Shown: positions 14,990 to 23,295 of the stretch, piece by piece
Numbering within the stretch: the stretch's first letter is position 1
Layout of the letters: every line of letters begins with the position of its first letter
Assembly (NCBI RefSeq): GCF_004363045.1
Contig: NZ_SNYJ01000024.1
Coordinates: 1-60,517, forward strand
Reading direction: 5' to 3'
DNA: 60,517 nt
From: Aureibacillus halotolerans
GTDB lineage: Bacteria > Bacillota > Bacilli > Bacillales > DSM-28697
Notes under the pieces: model-generated
The model's database searches: none
What the model saw: only the letters and a program-made list of their open reading frames with translations
Told to the model about the DNA's origin: nothing
Position numbers and translations under genes: made by a program

Positions 14990-16318
14990 CTACACTCGGC
15001 CTTCCTCATTGCCCCAAAGCTTTTTATGCAAGCGCGGCAAATAGATGAAAAGAAAGACCGAACGTCCGCCACAAAACAGAATAAACGAGACCCAGAGACC
15101 GTGGTTCCCGAAGATTTGAATGAGCGGGTACAGACTAAGCACATACAACGCGCATGCCCATATCATCGAATTGCGGACATAGCTCACCTCGGTTGCCCCA
15201 GTGAACAGCCCATAGCCAAGGACACCAAAGCCTGCGGTAAGGGCTACATAAACTGGCCAATGGCTAAATTCACCAAGCAACACGAGCACACTCTCAAGGG
15301 TCGTAAACATTGGCAGCACAAGATCTTTTGTCAGCCAATAGATGCCTGCCAGTAGCAATGAGCTGTAAATACACCAGCGCAGGGTCATCTTAACTGTTTC
15401 ATAGTAAAGGGTTTTATCTCTTCCACCGATCGCTTTCCCGGTCAATATGCTTGAGGCATTGGCAAACCCGTCAAACATATACACGATCAGAAATTGCATT
15501 TGCATCAGGATCGCATTTGCGGCAAGTACCTCTGTGCCGAGCTGAGCACCGACAATCGTAAACAGCTGGAAGGCAAGGAGAAGACAAATGGTACGGATAA
15601 ACAGATCACGATTCACTTGGAATATCTTTTTAAGTCCCTGTTTATCGCCAAGGACATTTTTAACAAAGGAACGAGACACTAATGAGCGCACATCAATTTT
15701 GCGTTGAACGATAAGAAGGCCAAGCAGTGTTGATGCCATTTCCGCAACGAGTGTCGCCGCCGCAAGTCCCTCCATCCCCCATTGGAAGACAGGAACAAAT
15801 AAGAGGCTAAGCAAAATGTTCAAGGCGTTCGTCAAAAAAACGAGCAGCAATGACAGCTTCACATAGGACATCCCCATGAGCCAGCCAAGCAGGACAAAAT
15901 TAGCAAGCGCAAACGGTGCCCCCCAAATGCGAATTGAAAAGTACGTGCTCGCCGCATCACTTACGCTCGGATCTGCGCCTGTGAGTACGACCGCACTGTA
16001 AAGAATAGGCACTTGCAATAAAATGAACATGCTGCCAACGATAAGGGCAATGCTAAAAGGGCGAATCAGTGCGAGCCGTTGGTTTTCTTCATTTCCAGAA
16101 CCAAGCGCTTGGGCGGTAAATCCTGATGTAGCGACACGCAGAAAGCCAAACAACCAGTAAAGCGTATTAAAAATCATCGTCGCAATCGCAACGCCCCCTA
16201 AATAGGAGGCGTCTGGAAAGCGTCCGACAATGGCGGTATCGACAATACCTAGAAATGGTGTTGTTAAGGAGGCCAGTAGTAAAGGAATAACTAGGCCCAA
16301 ATACGTTCTGTGTGTCAT
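14990..16318 (-). CDS. MATE family efflux transporter (DinF-like)
   Basis: About 442 residues with twelve predicted membrane helices. The opening LVIPLLLASLTTPFLGIVDTAIVGRF and the central VAEMASTLLGL repeat are typical of the DinF branch of the MATE superfamily, which exports cationic drugs or metabolites against Na+ or H+. It starts 34 bases after the last ABC gene on the same strand and may be the last gene of that operon. ATG at 16318 follows AAAGGATGA. Confidence 0.85.
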   Translation of the reverse strand: MTHRTYLGLVIPLLLASLTTPFLGIVDTAIVGRFPDASYLGGVAIATMIFNTLYWLFGFLRVATSGFTAQALGSGNEENQRLALIRPFSIALIVGSMFILLQVPILYSAVVLTGADPSVSDAASTYFSIRIWGAPFALANFVLLGWLMGMSYVKLSLLLVFLTNALNILLSLLFVPVFQWGMEGLAAATLVAEMASTLLGLLIVQRKIDVRSLVSRSFVKNVLGDKQGLKKIFQVNRDLFIRTICLLLAFQLFTIVGAQLGTEVLAANAILMQMQFLIVYMFDGFANASSILTGKAIGGRDKTLYYETVKMTLRWCIYSSLLLAGIYWLTKDLVLPMFTTLESVLVLLGEFSHWPVYVALTAGFGVLGYGLFTGATEVSYVRNSMIWACALYVLSLYPLIQIFGNHGLWVSFILFCGGRSVFLFIYLPRLHKKLWGNEEGRV

Positions 16319-16352
16319 CCAGGTCATCCTTTATGTCAATTTGCACATGCTC

Positions 16353-17114
16353 TCAAAAAATCGCAATTAGTTCTTTCGTGTAGCTGTCCCGCTCGTTTGC
16401 CATCAGCTCATCACTGCTAAACTGATCAACAAGCTTGCCTTCCTTCATAACCATGATACGCTGACTCATTTGGTGGACGGCGGCAAGATCATGAGAAATA
16501 AACAGGTACGCGATTCCTAACGATTGACGTAAGGTCGTCAACAGGGCCAATACGGCTCCCTGTGAAAGAACGTCCAGACTAGCGGTTGGCTCATCAAGCA
16601 CAATAAAGGCAGGTTCAATGCTAATGGCGCGAGCAATCGTTACGCGTTGCTTTTGCCCTCCACTCAACTCGTGTGGATACCGATTCGCAAGCTCCTCAGG
16701 CAATTCAACCGCCTCCAGCAGCTGACGGACAAAGGCATCTGGTGAGGTGAAGGAAAAGTGCGCCAACGAAAGCTCCTTTTCGAATTGTTGATAAGGGTCC
16801 AGCAATGATTCCCTAATCGTGCGTTTTGGATTTAATGACGCTGTGGGATGTTGAAATACGGCCTGAAAATGCTTGCGCAAAGGTCTAAGCTTCTTTTCGC
16901 TTAGGTGCTGGATCGGCTCATCAAACAAACGAATGTGACCATCTTTGATTGTTTCGACACCGAGCACGCATCGAGCCAAAGTGCTTTTCCCACAGCCACT
17001 TTCGCCGACTAAACCTAGGCATTCACCAGCCTCTAGATGAAACGAGATATGATCTAACACCAGCTTGTCTTTTTTGTATGCTTTCGTCAAGCCTTGTACG
17101 TCAAGCACGCTCAC
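16353..17114 (-). CDS. Nickel/peptide ABC transporter ATP-binding protein (second subunit)
   Basis: 253 residues with all ABC motifs: Walker A GLVGESGCGKST, Q-loop QAVFQHP, signature LSGGQKQR, Walker B FIVLDEPTASLD and the switch His in FISHDLAA. It belongs to the OppF/NikE/DppF branch of the PepT family. It overlaps the previous ATPase gene by four bases (translational coupling). Works as the partner of the OppD/NikD-type ATPase under the two permeases. Confidence 0.88.
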   Translation of the reverse strand: MSVLDVQGLTKAYKKDKLVLDHISFHLEAGECLGLVGESGCGKSTLARCVLGVETIKDGHIRLFDEPIQHLSEKKLRPLRKHFQAVFQHPTASLNPKRTIRESLLDPYQQFEKELSLAHFSFTSPDAFVRQLLEAVELPEELANRYPHELSGGQKQRVTIARAISIEPAFIVLDEPTASLDVLSQGAVLALLTTLRQSLGIAYLFISHDLAAVHQMSQRIMVMKEGKLVDQFSSDELMANERDSYTKELIAIF

Positions 17115-17905
17115 GATTGGATCTCCTCCAGTCCAGAAGGCAAGGTTTTCCCGAGGGTTGGTGCCGCTTTGATGAGCTGCTTCGTATAAGGATGCTGTGG
17201 GTGATCAAGCACGCGATGTTTGCCGCCTGCTTCAACGATCTCGCCATCCTTCATGACGGCAATGTGATTGGCGTATTTCTTCACATGGCGCCAGTCGTGC
17301 GTAATAAACAATATGGCACAGCCTGTGTCCTGCTGCAGTTGAAAAAGCAGCTCCAAAATACGGTGGGACGACACACTATCCAGTGCCGTAGTCGCCTCGT
17401 CGGCAATCAGCAGTGAGGGCTTTAGCAAGAGAGCCAAAGCAATGGATACGCGCTGAAGCTGCCCCCCGCTCAATTGAAACGGATATCGTGTGTATAGCGA
17501 TTCTGGCAGTCCGACAGAGCTTAGCGCATCGAGGGCCTGCCGCTTCCGAGCTGCTTTATCATGGGTGCCGTGTGTTTTTTGGTATTCGTTAAAATGTTGC
17601 CCAATGGTGCGAAATGGGGTAAACGAGCCTTGGTAATCCTGAAACACATAGGAGAGATGGCGCCCACGCAGGGCACGCATCTCTCGCTTCGATAGCGTGG
17701 ACAGGTCTTGGTCCTTAAAATAAATTTTTCCTGTCGCCTGGAGATTTGGAGCAAGCAGACCGCCGATGGCTTGCGACAACATGCTTTTCCCACTCCCACT
17801 CTGACCAACGAGGGCAAACCACTCGCCTGCCTTCACTTTAAACGATACCTCTTGCACGATCGTTGTAGACGATGTAGCGATGGTCAGCTGTTCAACCTTC
17901 AGCAT
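17111..17905 (-). CDS. Nickel/peptide ABC transporter ATP-binding protein (first subunit)
   Basis: 264 residues, OppD/NikD branch: Walker A ALVGQSGSGKSM, Q-loop FQDYQGSF, signature LSGGQLQR, Walker B LLIADEATTALD, FITHDWRHVKKY, and the C-terminal HPQHPYTKQLI that marks this family. The ATG at 17905 follows GGGAGGAG and overlaps the end of the permease gene by 14 bases. Hydrolyses ATP to drive uptake. Confidence 0.88.
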   Translation of the reverse strand: MLKVEQLTIATSSTTIVQEVSFKVKAGEWFALVGQSGSGKSMLSQAIGGLLAPNLQATGKIYFKDQDLSTLSKREMRALRGRHLSYVFQDYQGSFTPFRTIGQHFNEYQKTHGTHDKAARKRQALDALSSVGLPESLYTRYPFQLSGGQLQRVSIALALLLKPSLLIADEATTALDSVSSHRILELLFQLQQDTGCAILFITHDWRHVKKYANHIAVMKDGEIVEAGGKHRVLDHPQHPYTKQLIKAAPTLGKTLPSGLEEIQS

Positions 17906-18752
17906 GGTGGCCTCTCTCCTCCCTTTTGACATCAAAGCGATCACGTAGATCGTCCCCGATTAGATTAGATAGCAGGACGACAAGCACGATGGCCAGTCCT
18001 GGGAAGAACATCAACTCAGGGCTTGACTGAAAGTACGGTCTTGATTCATTCAGCATCGCACCCCACTCGGGCGCAGGTGGCTGGGCTCCTAATCCTATGT
18101 AGGACAGGGCGGAGATTAATAAAATGATCTTGCCTAAGTCCAGACTCGCCAGAACAAGTACATGGCCTATAAGATGCGGAAACAAATGCTTGCGCATGAT
18201 TCGTCCTGGTGTCATCCCATTAATGCGCGCCATCGTCACATACTCTTTTTGTGATTCACTCATGACCGTACTGCGAACAAGACGGGCGTAGTTGACCCAT
18301 TTAACCACGACAATGGCGATGACGAGATTGCCAATGCCAGGGCCGAGCAAACCACTGAGCACAATGGCCACAATCGTGTCAGGAAACGCAAGAAACCCAT
18401 CGGCAATGCGCATAAACACACGGTCAATGAGACCGCCCATGTAGCCAGCGAACAAACCAAAGGGGACACCAATGACAACCGCAATACCTAACGCCAAGGC
18501 ACTGTAGCCAAGGGTCAGCTTTGTGCCTAAAAGAAGCCGGGTCAGCACATCCCGCCCGAGATGATCAGTGCCAAGCGGGTGCATCAAGCTCATGCCCTGC
18601 AGTCGGACACTCATGTCTGTTAAATAAGGATCATGCTTTAGGTAAAGAAAGGTGTAGGCAAAAAGCGCGGCGAGCAGCACGAGTGCGCTTACGAAAACAA
18701 CGCGCTTCCATGGGTTTTTTTTCACTAATGAAGATGATTCAATGGTGACCAT
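17892..18752 (-). CDS. Nickel/peptide ABC transporter permease (NikC/OppC-like)
   Basis: 286 residues, six membrane helices. HPLGTDHLGRDVLTRLLLGTK and the EAA loop EYVTMARINGMTPGRIMRKHLFPHLI are the hallmarks of the BPD_transp_1 permeases of this family. A TAATG overlap couples its start to the stop of the preceding permease. Confidence 0.9.
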   Translation of the reverse strand: MVTIESSSLVKKNPWKRVVFVSALVLLAALFAYTFLYLKHDPYLTDMSVRLQGMSLMHPLGTDHLGRDVLTRLLLGTKLTLGYSALALGIAVVIGVPFGLFAGYMGGLIDRVFMRIADGFLAFPDTIVAIVLSGLLGPGIGNLVIAIVVVKWVNYARLVRSTVMSESQKEYVTMARINGMTPGRIMRKHLFPHLIGHVLVLASLDLGKIILLISALSYIGLGAQPPAPEWGAMLNESRPYFQSSPELMFFPGLAIVLVVLLSNLIGDDLRDRFDVKREERGHHAEG

Positions 18753-19696
18753 TAGCGTGCCTTCCTTTCTTTCAGCTTCAGCTCTGGATTCAAGTAATGG
18801 TAGGACAAATCAACGGCAGTGTTCACTAGGAAGACCAGAATGGACATGACGAGGATATATCCCTGAATCAACGGATAATCCCGCTGGCGAATCGCATCGA
18901 CGACGAGACTGCCCGCCCCTGGATACGAAAACAGCACTTCGATGACAACAACACCGCCAATCAAGCTTCCCAAGCTCACACCAAACACCGTAATGACAGG
19001 GGGTAAACTGTGGCGAAAGGCATGCGACACAAAAATGCGTTGTTCAGACAGCCCTCGTGCACGGGCTGCATGAACGAACTCCTGACTGAGGGAATCAAGC
19101 AAACTGGAACGCAAAAGACGCACATACACACTGGCCATCGCCAAACCAAGCGTAATCGACGGCAGTACGAGAGAAATGAACCCTTCCCTCCCCATCGTTG
19201 GAAACAAGCCGAATCGAACGGCAAACAGATCAATGAGCAAAAGGCCAAGCCAAAAGCTTGGCACAGCTGCTCCTAATATTGAAATCCCTCGGCTAAGATG
19301 GTCAACCCAGCTGTTCCGATAAAGTGCCGATAGTGACCCTAGTGGTACGGCAACCAACAGCATCACGATAATCGAACCTGTCGCCAGCTCCAGCGAAGCG
19401 GGAAGACTCATCAGAATCAGGTCCATGACGGGCTGATTGGTTGTGAAGGATGAGCCCAGGTCCAGGCGGAAAAAATCTAGCAGCCAACGTCCATATTGAA
19501 CAAGGAAAGGATCGTTAAAGCCCATCTTTTCGCGGAGATCCTCCACCTGCTCCTGGCTCACTGCCAGCTCGTCCACGTTTAGGATGGTGAGAATCGGGTC
19601 GCCTGGCGCAAGTCGTACAAACAGAAAACTAACAAAGGTAATCAAAAGCAGAAACACAAGGACCTCAATGAGGCGCTGTGAAACGATGCGGATCAT
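18752..19696 (-). CDS. Nickel/peptide ABC transporter permease (NikB/OppB-like)
   Basis: 314 residues. The N-terminus ITFVSFLFVRLAPGDP and the EAA loop EFVHAARARGLSEQRIFVSHAFRHSLPP are typical of the OppB/NikB branch. It directly abuts the binding-protein gene. With the OppC-like subunit it forms the membrane channel. Confidence 0.9.
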   Translation of the reverse strand: MIRIVSQRLIEVLVFLLLITFVSFLFVRLAPGDPILTILNVDELAVSQEQVEDLREKMGFNDPFLVQYGRWLLDFFRLDLGSSFTTNQPVMDLILMSLPASLELATGSIIVMLLVAVPLGSLSALYRNSWVDHLSRGISILGAAVPSFWLGLLLIDLFAVRFGLFPTMGREGFISLVLPSITLGLAMASVYVRLLRSSLLDSLSQEFVHAARARGLSEQRIFVSHAFRHSLPPVITVFGVSLGSLIGGVVVIEVLFSYPGAGSLVVDAIRQRDYPLIQGYILVMSILVFLVNTAVDLSYHYLNPELKLKERKAR

Positions 19697-21223
19697 TTAG
19701 TTCACATCCAACTTATTGGTAATCATGTAATATTCGCTTCGTGTCGTTACCCAATGTTGAACTTTGTCCGCATTGTACGCCACTATCGTAGCCGGGTGCA
19801 GGACGAAGGAATTAAGCATTTGCTCATGCACATAGGTCGCTGCCTGCTGAGATAACGCTGCACGCTTGTCTTGGTCAACGGTCTGGTTTAATTCATCAAT
19901 AATGGCTGTCAGCTCTGGTTCATCTGTACCACTAAAATTCAAAGCACCTGTCGGATGGTAGGTCGCGTTCAGGTAATACCCTGCATCACCACGTGGTGCG
20001 GTTAGATTGCTATACGTTGTAAGATCCCAGTCGCGATTTGCCGCCATGTATTCTTCGGGAATCTCGATCATTTGAATTTCCACATCAATGCCAATGCGCT
20101 TGGCATCTGATTGAAACACCTGGGCAATGAGCGGCAAATCTGCGCGTGCGCTATACGTCAACAACTTAAACGTGAGCGGCTCACCATCTTTTTGCATGAC
20201 GCCATCCTGCTGCGTATACCCTGCTTTTTCAAGGTGAGCTATTGCCGCATCCAAACCACTTTCACGTGGTGGATAGGAAGGAGCAAAAGGTAAGGAAGGA
20301 AGAAACGGGCCTTCGGCAACCTGACCATGCCCAAGGAGAATGGACTCCACAATCGCTTCACGATCAATCAACGCATCTACTGCACGGCGCACATTGACAT
20401 CTTTTAAACTCTCACGCTCCACATTCATCGTCATTTGATGAACTCGGAACGTTCCCGTTGACTCAACCTTAATGCCTTCAATCGCTTTCAACGTTTCCAA
20501 GCTTTCGACTTCTGGTCGGTAGACAATGTCCGTTTGGCCTGATTCAAGGGCGAGTGAACGGGCATTGGCGTCCTCATTAAAAGCAAACGTAACGGTATCC
20601 AATGGTGAAGCCCCGTCCCAATAATTGTCATAGCGCTCCAGCTCCAGCTTACTACCCGGTGTGAACGACGTAAGCTTGAACGGACCAGTGCCTACCGGAT
20701 GGTTGACAATATCCGGCTCCGTGACATCAATAATGGCCACGTTTGGGTGAACAAGCTCTGAGGCAAACTCAGGAAATGGCTGTGTGAGTGAAATAGTTAG
20801 TGTATGCCCATCCGCTTCAATTGTGTCGATTTTCAGAGCATTTTGAAGTGCGACGTTCTCCTCTAAAGCTCGTTCCAAAGACGCTTTGACAGCATCAGCA
20901 TCCATTGGCTTGCCATTTTGAAAGGTCACATCCTCACGCAGTTGAATCGTCCAGTACTGGCCATCGTCGCTCTCCCAGCTTTCGGCAAGCCACGGCGCCA
21001 CCGTGAGGTTTTCCTCATCCAGTCGGACAAGCGTTTCCGTTATGCCAGCGCGCAACGGCACATAGCTCGTATCCACATGTGGATCAAGTGAATTTGTTGA
21101 AAAATTATAGAGGAAGTGCAAATGCTTTGTATTTGTCTCCGGCTCCGCCGAAGGGGTTGACGTGCATGCCCCTAGTAAGGACAACAACACGAGTAAAGTT
21201 GCGATAGTAAAATAATTTTTCAT
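19697..21223 (-). CDS. Family 5 solute-binding lipoprotein (nickel/peptide type)
   Basis: About 508 residues. Lipobox LLGAC with Cys20, then a complete SBP_bac_5 domain: SLDPHVDTSYVPLRAGITETLVRLDEE, PWLAESWESDDGQYWTIQLREDVTFQNGKP and GTGPFKLTSF. The SLDPH.D/GITETLV pattern is closer to NikA/CntA-like nickel or metallophore binders than to classic OppA, but this is an impression, not a proof. First gene of the SBP-permease-permease-ATPase-ATPase operon. ATG at 21223 follows GGGGGAGA. Confidence 0.85.
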   Translation of the reverse strand: MKNYFTIATLLVLLSLLGACTSTPSAEPETNTKHLHFLYNFSTNSLDPHVDTSYVPLRAGITETLVRLDEENLTVAPWLAESWESDDGQYWTIQLREDVTFQNGKPMDADAVKASLERALEENVALQNALKIDTIEADGHTLTISLTQPFPEFASELVHPNVAIIDVTEPDIVNHPVGTGPFKLTSFTPGSKLELERYDNYWDGASPLDTVTFAFNEDANARSLALESGQTDIVYRPEVESLETLKAIEGIKVESTGTFRVHQMTMNVERESLKDVNVRRAVDALIDREAIVESILLGHGQVAEGPFLPSLPFAPSYPPRESGLDAAIAHLEKAGYTQQDGVMQKDGEPLTFKLLTYSARADLPLIAQVFQSDAKRIGIDVEIQMIEIPEEYMAANRDWDLTTYSNLTAPRGDAGYYLNATYHPTGALNFSGTDEPELTAIIDELNQTVDQDKRAALSQQAATYVHEQMLNSFVLHPATIVAYNADKVQHWVTTRSEYYMITNKLDVN

Positions 21224-21456
21224 CAGGTCTCCCCCATTTAATGGATTCATATGTAGGCGAGATTGAGTGTAGCATAGAATGGCAAGCCTGTAAATCGTAA
21301 TAATTTCGTTTTCTCTTTGATGATTCGTTTACTAAGAGGTAGCCTCAGGAAAATGCGATTTTTCAATGTGAAGCACATGTTTCCTGAGTGCTACCCTATT
21401 TTCAAAAAAGGTAAGGATGTTTTAATGGTCGAAACAGAATTACTTGATACGTTTCA

Positions 21457-22353
21457 TTACATCTCGCTAGCAAGCATGTGTGCAGCCATTTCATGCATCT
21501 CTTTCAAGCCTGAGACTTCAGCAAATTCAGCTACAGTGATGCCACTTGTTGTTAGAAGTTCTACAATGTGCTCATCCATTTTGGACCATGTTTTTCCACC
21601 AGCGTTGTCATAAGCGTCGATTAACTTAGTTAGTCCATCACTCCCAAAAAGGAGTTGATGGGACAAGAAATCGACAGACACATCAGCAATTCCGACTTCT
21701 GTCCAATCAATGAAGCCCGTTACTTGATAATTTTTATTGATGAGGACATGACCTGGATGTAGGTCGCCGTGTTTCACCCCTACATGTGTTGGCCAAAGGG
21801 CGTCCTCCGCTAGCCATGCTTGCCAGCGACCCCATAAAGTTGGATTGATATCGTATTGTTTTTTTACCCGTTCCATTCGCTGTTTCATGGACACTCTTAA
21901 CTCACTGGCACGAAGAACGTCAACCCCACTCTGTTTGAATTCTTCGTGAGGTAACGAGTGTAAGTCTGCTAGAGCTTTTCCTAATGATTGAAAATACGCA
22001 GGTGGTACATTGGATTCATCAAAACTCCATACATAGTTCTGTTGCTCCAAGTCAATCGTCGCCGCAGGAATTCCGCTTAATTGCTTATACGCAATGAACT
22101 CTTCAGAGAAAATAGACCAATCCGGAAGTTGAAAGTTTACATGGCGATTAATAATCTCTAACGAATTTTTCTCTTGGTGTGCATGCCTCATTGATTCGGG
22201 TCTACGTGGAATTCTTAAAATCCAATTATCGTCATGTTGATCTTTGGCGAAGGCTACTTGAAAGTCAATACCAGACTCATTGATTTTGATACTGTTTTCT
22301 ATAATGTCCAAGCCTTTACTCATTGCTAATTGTTTAAGTTTACGTGTATTCAT
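21457..22353 (-). CDS. mph: Macrolide 2'-phosphotransferase (Mph family)
   Basis: About 298 residues, an aminoglycoside/macrolide kinase fold. The block NESGIDFQVAFAKDQHDDNWILRIPRR, then SMKQRM, LWGRWQAWLAEDALWP, the catalytic loop HGDLHPGH (195-202, Asp197) and the metal-binding GFIDWTE (Asp216) match the Mph(B)/Mph(C)/Mph(K) type of macrolide kinase, which uses GTP to phosphorylate the 2'-OH of the desosamine sugar. ATG at 22353 follows GGAGGAA. A leader peptide with RLR, a strong promoter and an attenuator terminator lie upstream at 22592-22835. Macrolide-specific activity is inferred from these motifs. Confidence 0.88.
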   Translation of the reverse strand: MNTRKLKQLAMSKGLDIIENSIKINESGIDFQVAFAKDQHDDNWILRIPRRPESMRHAHQEKNSLEIINRHVNFQLPDWSIFSEEFIAYKQLSGIPAATIDLEQQNYVWSFDESNVPPAYFQSLGKALADLHSLPHEEFKQSGVDVLRASELRVSMKQRMERVKKQYDINPTLWGRWQAWLAEDALWPTHVGVKHGDLHPGHVLINKNYQVTGFIDWTEVGIADVSVDFLSHQLLFGSDGLTKLIDAYDNAGGKTWSKMDEHIVELLTTSGITVAEFAEVSGLKEMHEMAAHMLASEM

Positions 22354-22591
22354 GTTTATTTCCTCCAAAAGTTCATTTGTTGGTTCAATGGGCCAAGCCA
22401 TTTAAATTCAGATGCTTGATAAGATGGGGACTCGTTTGTCTAACAGTCAAACGGTGCAAAAACTCATGCTCTTTCCACATGGACGTTAGGTTTTAAAGGA
22501 ATGCGATCATGACAAGCTACTGTCTATAATGAAGAGTAAACGATGTACAGCAAATAGACGCCTTCCTTTGAATGAGCGAAAAAAGACATAC

Positions 22592-22618
22592 GAAAAAAAG
22601 ACAGATGACTATCTGCCT
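22592..22618 (-). terminator. Attenuator terminator in the mph leader
   Basis: On the minus strand GGCAGAT (22617-22611), a four-base loop and ATCTGTC (22606-22600) are followed by seven T residues. It sits between the leader peptide and mph, about 240 bases before the mph start, so it can cut off transcription when the leader is not stalled. Confidence 0.75.
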
Positions 22619-22724
22619 TTCTTCACGTAAAAAGTGTATACCTCTCCGTAGAAGGTTTTTAAAAATGTGCAGACTACTCCCGTTTACTCTGTTTCATAAA
22701 AACAGAGCCTTTGAACATATTAAG
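22619..22724 (-). promoter_or_regulatory. Alternative RNA stems of the mph leader
   Basis: Three complementary sets are visible in the transcript. GGTTTTTAAAAATG at the leader's start region (22783-22770) is the exact complement of a downstream stretch (22667-22654), 14 bp. CTTTGAAC inside the leader codons (22741-22734) pairs with GTTCAAAG (22716-22709). CTCTGTTT (22707-22700 on the RNA) pairs with AAACAGAG (22694-22687), an 8-bp stem with a 5-base loop. These stems compete around the leader frame and precede the terminator, as expected of a translation-controlled attenuator. Confidence 0.65.
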
Positions 22725-22772
22725 TTACCTATTGTTCAAAGTTTGCTGGCGTAATCTTCCTGATGGCATCAT
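22725..22772 (-). CDS. Leader peptide MMPSGRLRQQTLNNR (15 aa) of mph
   Basis: Sixteen codons including stop, with AAAGGAGGG (22790-22782) nine bases before the ATG. The peptide carries Arg-Leu-Arg at residues 6-8 followed by QQTLNN. This resembles the ErmD leader, in which macrolide-bound ribosomes stall at RLR. The codons for QTLN form one arm of an RNA stem, so a ribosome stopped at RLR would keep that stem open. It is the first element after a perfect-spacing promoter and precedes an attenuator terminator and the macrolide kinase gene. Confidence 0.7.
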   Translation of the reverse strand: MMPSGRLRQQTLNNR

Positions 22773-22806
22773 TTTTAAAAACCCTCCTTTGCGTAATATA
22801 ACGCAT

Positions 22807-22835
22807 ATCATACATTCACATAGTATTATTGTCAA
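22807..22835 (-). promoter_or_regulatory. Promoter of the mph leader transcript
   Basis: On the minus strand a perfect TTGACA (22835-22830), 17-base spacer and TATGAT (22812-22807). Start near 22800. One of the strongest promoters in the window. Confidence 0.85.
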
Positions 22836-22949
22836 TATTACTAAGTACTAGAAAGCAGTTTCGTTACTGAACAGTACAACAAAAATACAATTCAATTGAA
22901 ATGATCTTCAACAATCGGGCAGATCCCTAATGATTGTCTGTACTTATAG

Positions 22950-22997
22950 CTAATAAAAAACGTCTCACACTAAAAACGAATGTGTGTGAGACGTTTG
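22950..22997 (-). terminator. Terminator of the DUF2651-like gene
   Basis: AAACGTCTCACAC (about 22959-22971) pairs with GTGTGTGAGACGTTT (about 22982-22996); on the minus strand a T-run follows. It lies directly beside the perfect parS site. Confidence 0.8.
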
Positions 22998-23013
22998 TGT
23001 TTCACGTGAAACA
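22998..23013. promoter_or_regulatory. Perfect parS site
   Basis: TGTTTCACGTGAAACA is identical to the 16-bp Bacillus parS consensus bound by ParB/Spo0J. It lies between the stop codon of a small membrane protein gene and its terminator. parS sites cluster around the replication origin, so this segment is probably in the origin-proximal part of the chromosome (inference). Confidence 0.9.
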
Positions 23014-23015
23014 AG

Positions 23016-23243
23016 CTATCGTTTACGCTTCTTTAAAAGTAGTGAAGTAACGAGGGAAATGACTGTATACACAAGCACCCATATTAGAAATGTAGTGTTG
23101 TACTCAAAAAACATGAGCAACACAAACACAACAAAGGTGACAATTAGTGGCACACTTACCTTTCTTGTGAGAGCCCAAAGAACTGCGGTTAATAGTATCG
23201 TTACGAGAGGATAAACAATAATCAATAGAAGAAAAAGGTTCAA
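23016..23243 (-). CDS. Small membrane protein, DUF2651-like
   Basis: 75 residues, almost wholly hydrophobic, with about three membrane helices (LFLLLIIVYPLVTILLTAVL; VPLIVTFVVFVLLMFF; FLIWVLVYTVISLVTSLLL) and a basic end KKRKR. Shape and sequence resemble the DUF2651 family (YbeF of Bacillus subtilis). TTG start with GGGAGG eight bases upstream. Function unknown. Confidence 0.65.
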   Translation of the reverse strand: MNLFLLLIIVYPLVTILLTAVLWALTRKVSVPLIVTFVVFVLLMFFEYNTTFLIWVLVYTVISLVTSLLLKKRKR

Positions 23244-23295
23244 TTTTATTGCCTCCCTTCAATTAACCCTAGGCTTTGTGCATTCACTTTCAACC

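Noticed and set aside
20250-20275. TTTCACGTGGTGG inside the binding-protein gene as a parS site
   Set aside because: Only one half matches, and it lies in coding sequence.
22354-22401. Upstream extension of mph (16 extra codons)
   Set aside because: A GGAGGAA site lies directly before ATG 22353, and Mph proteins start there.
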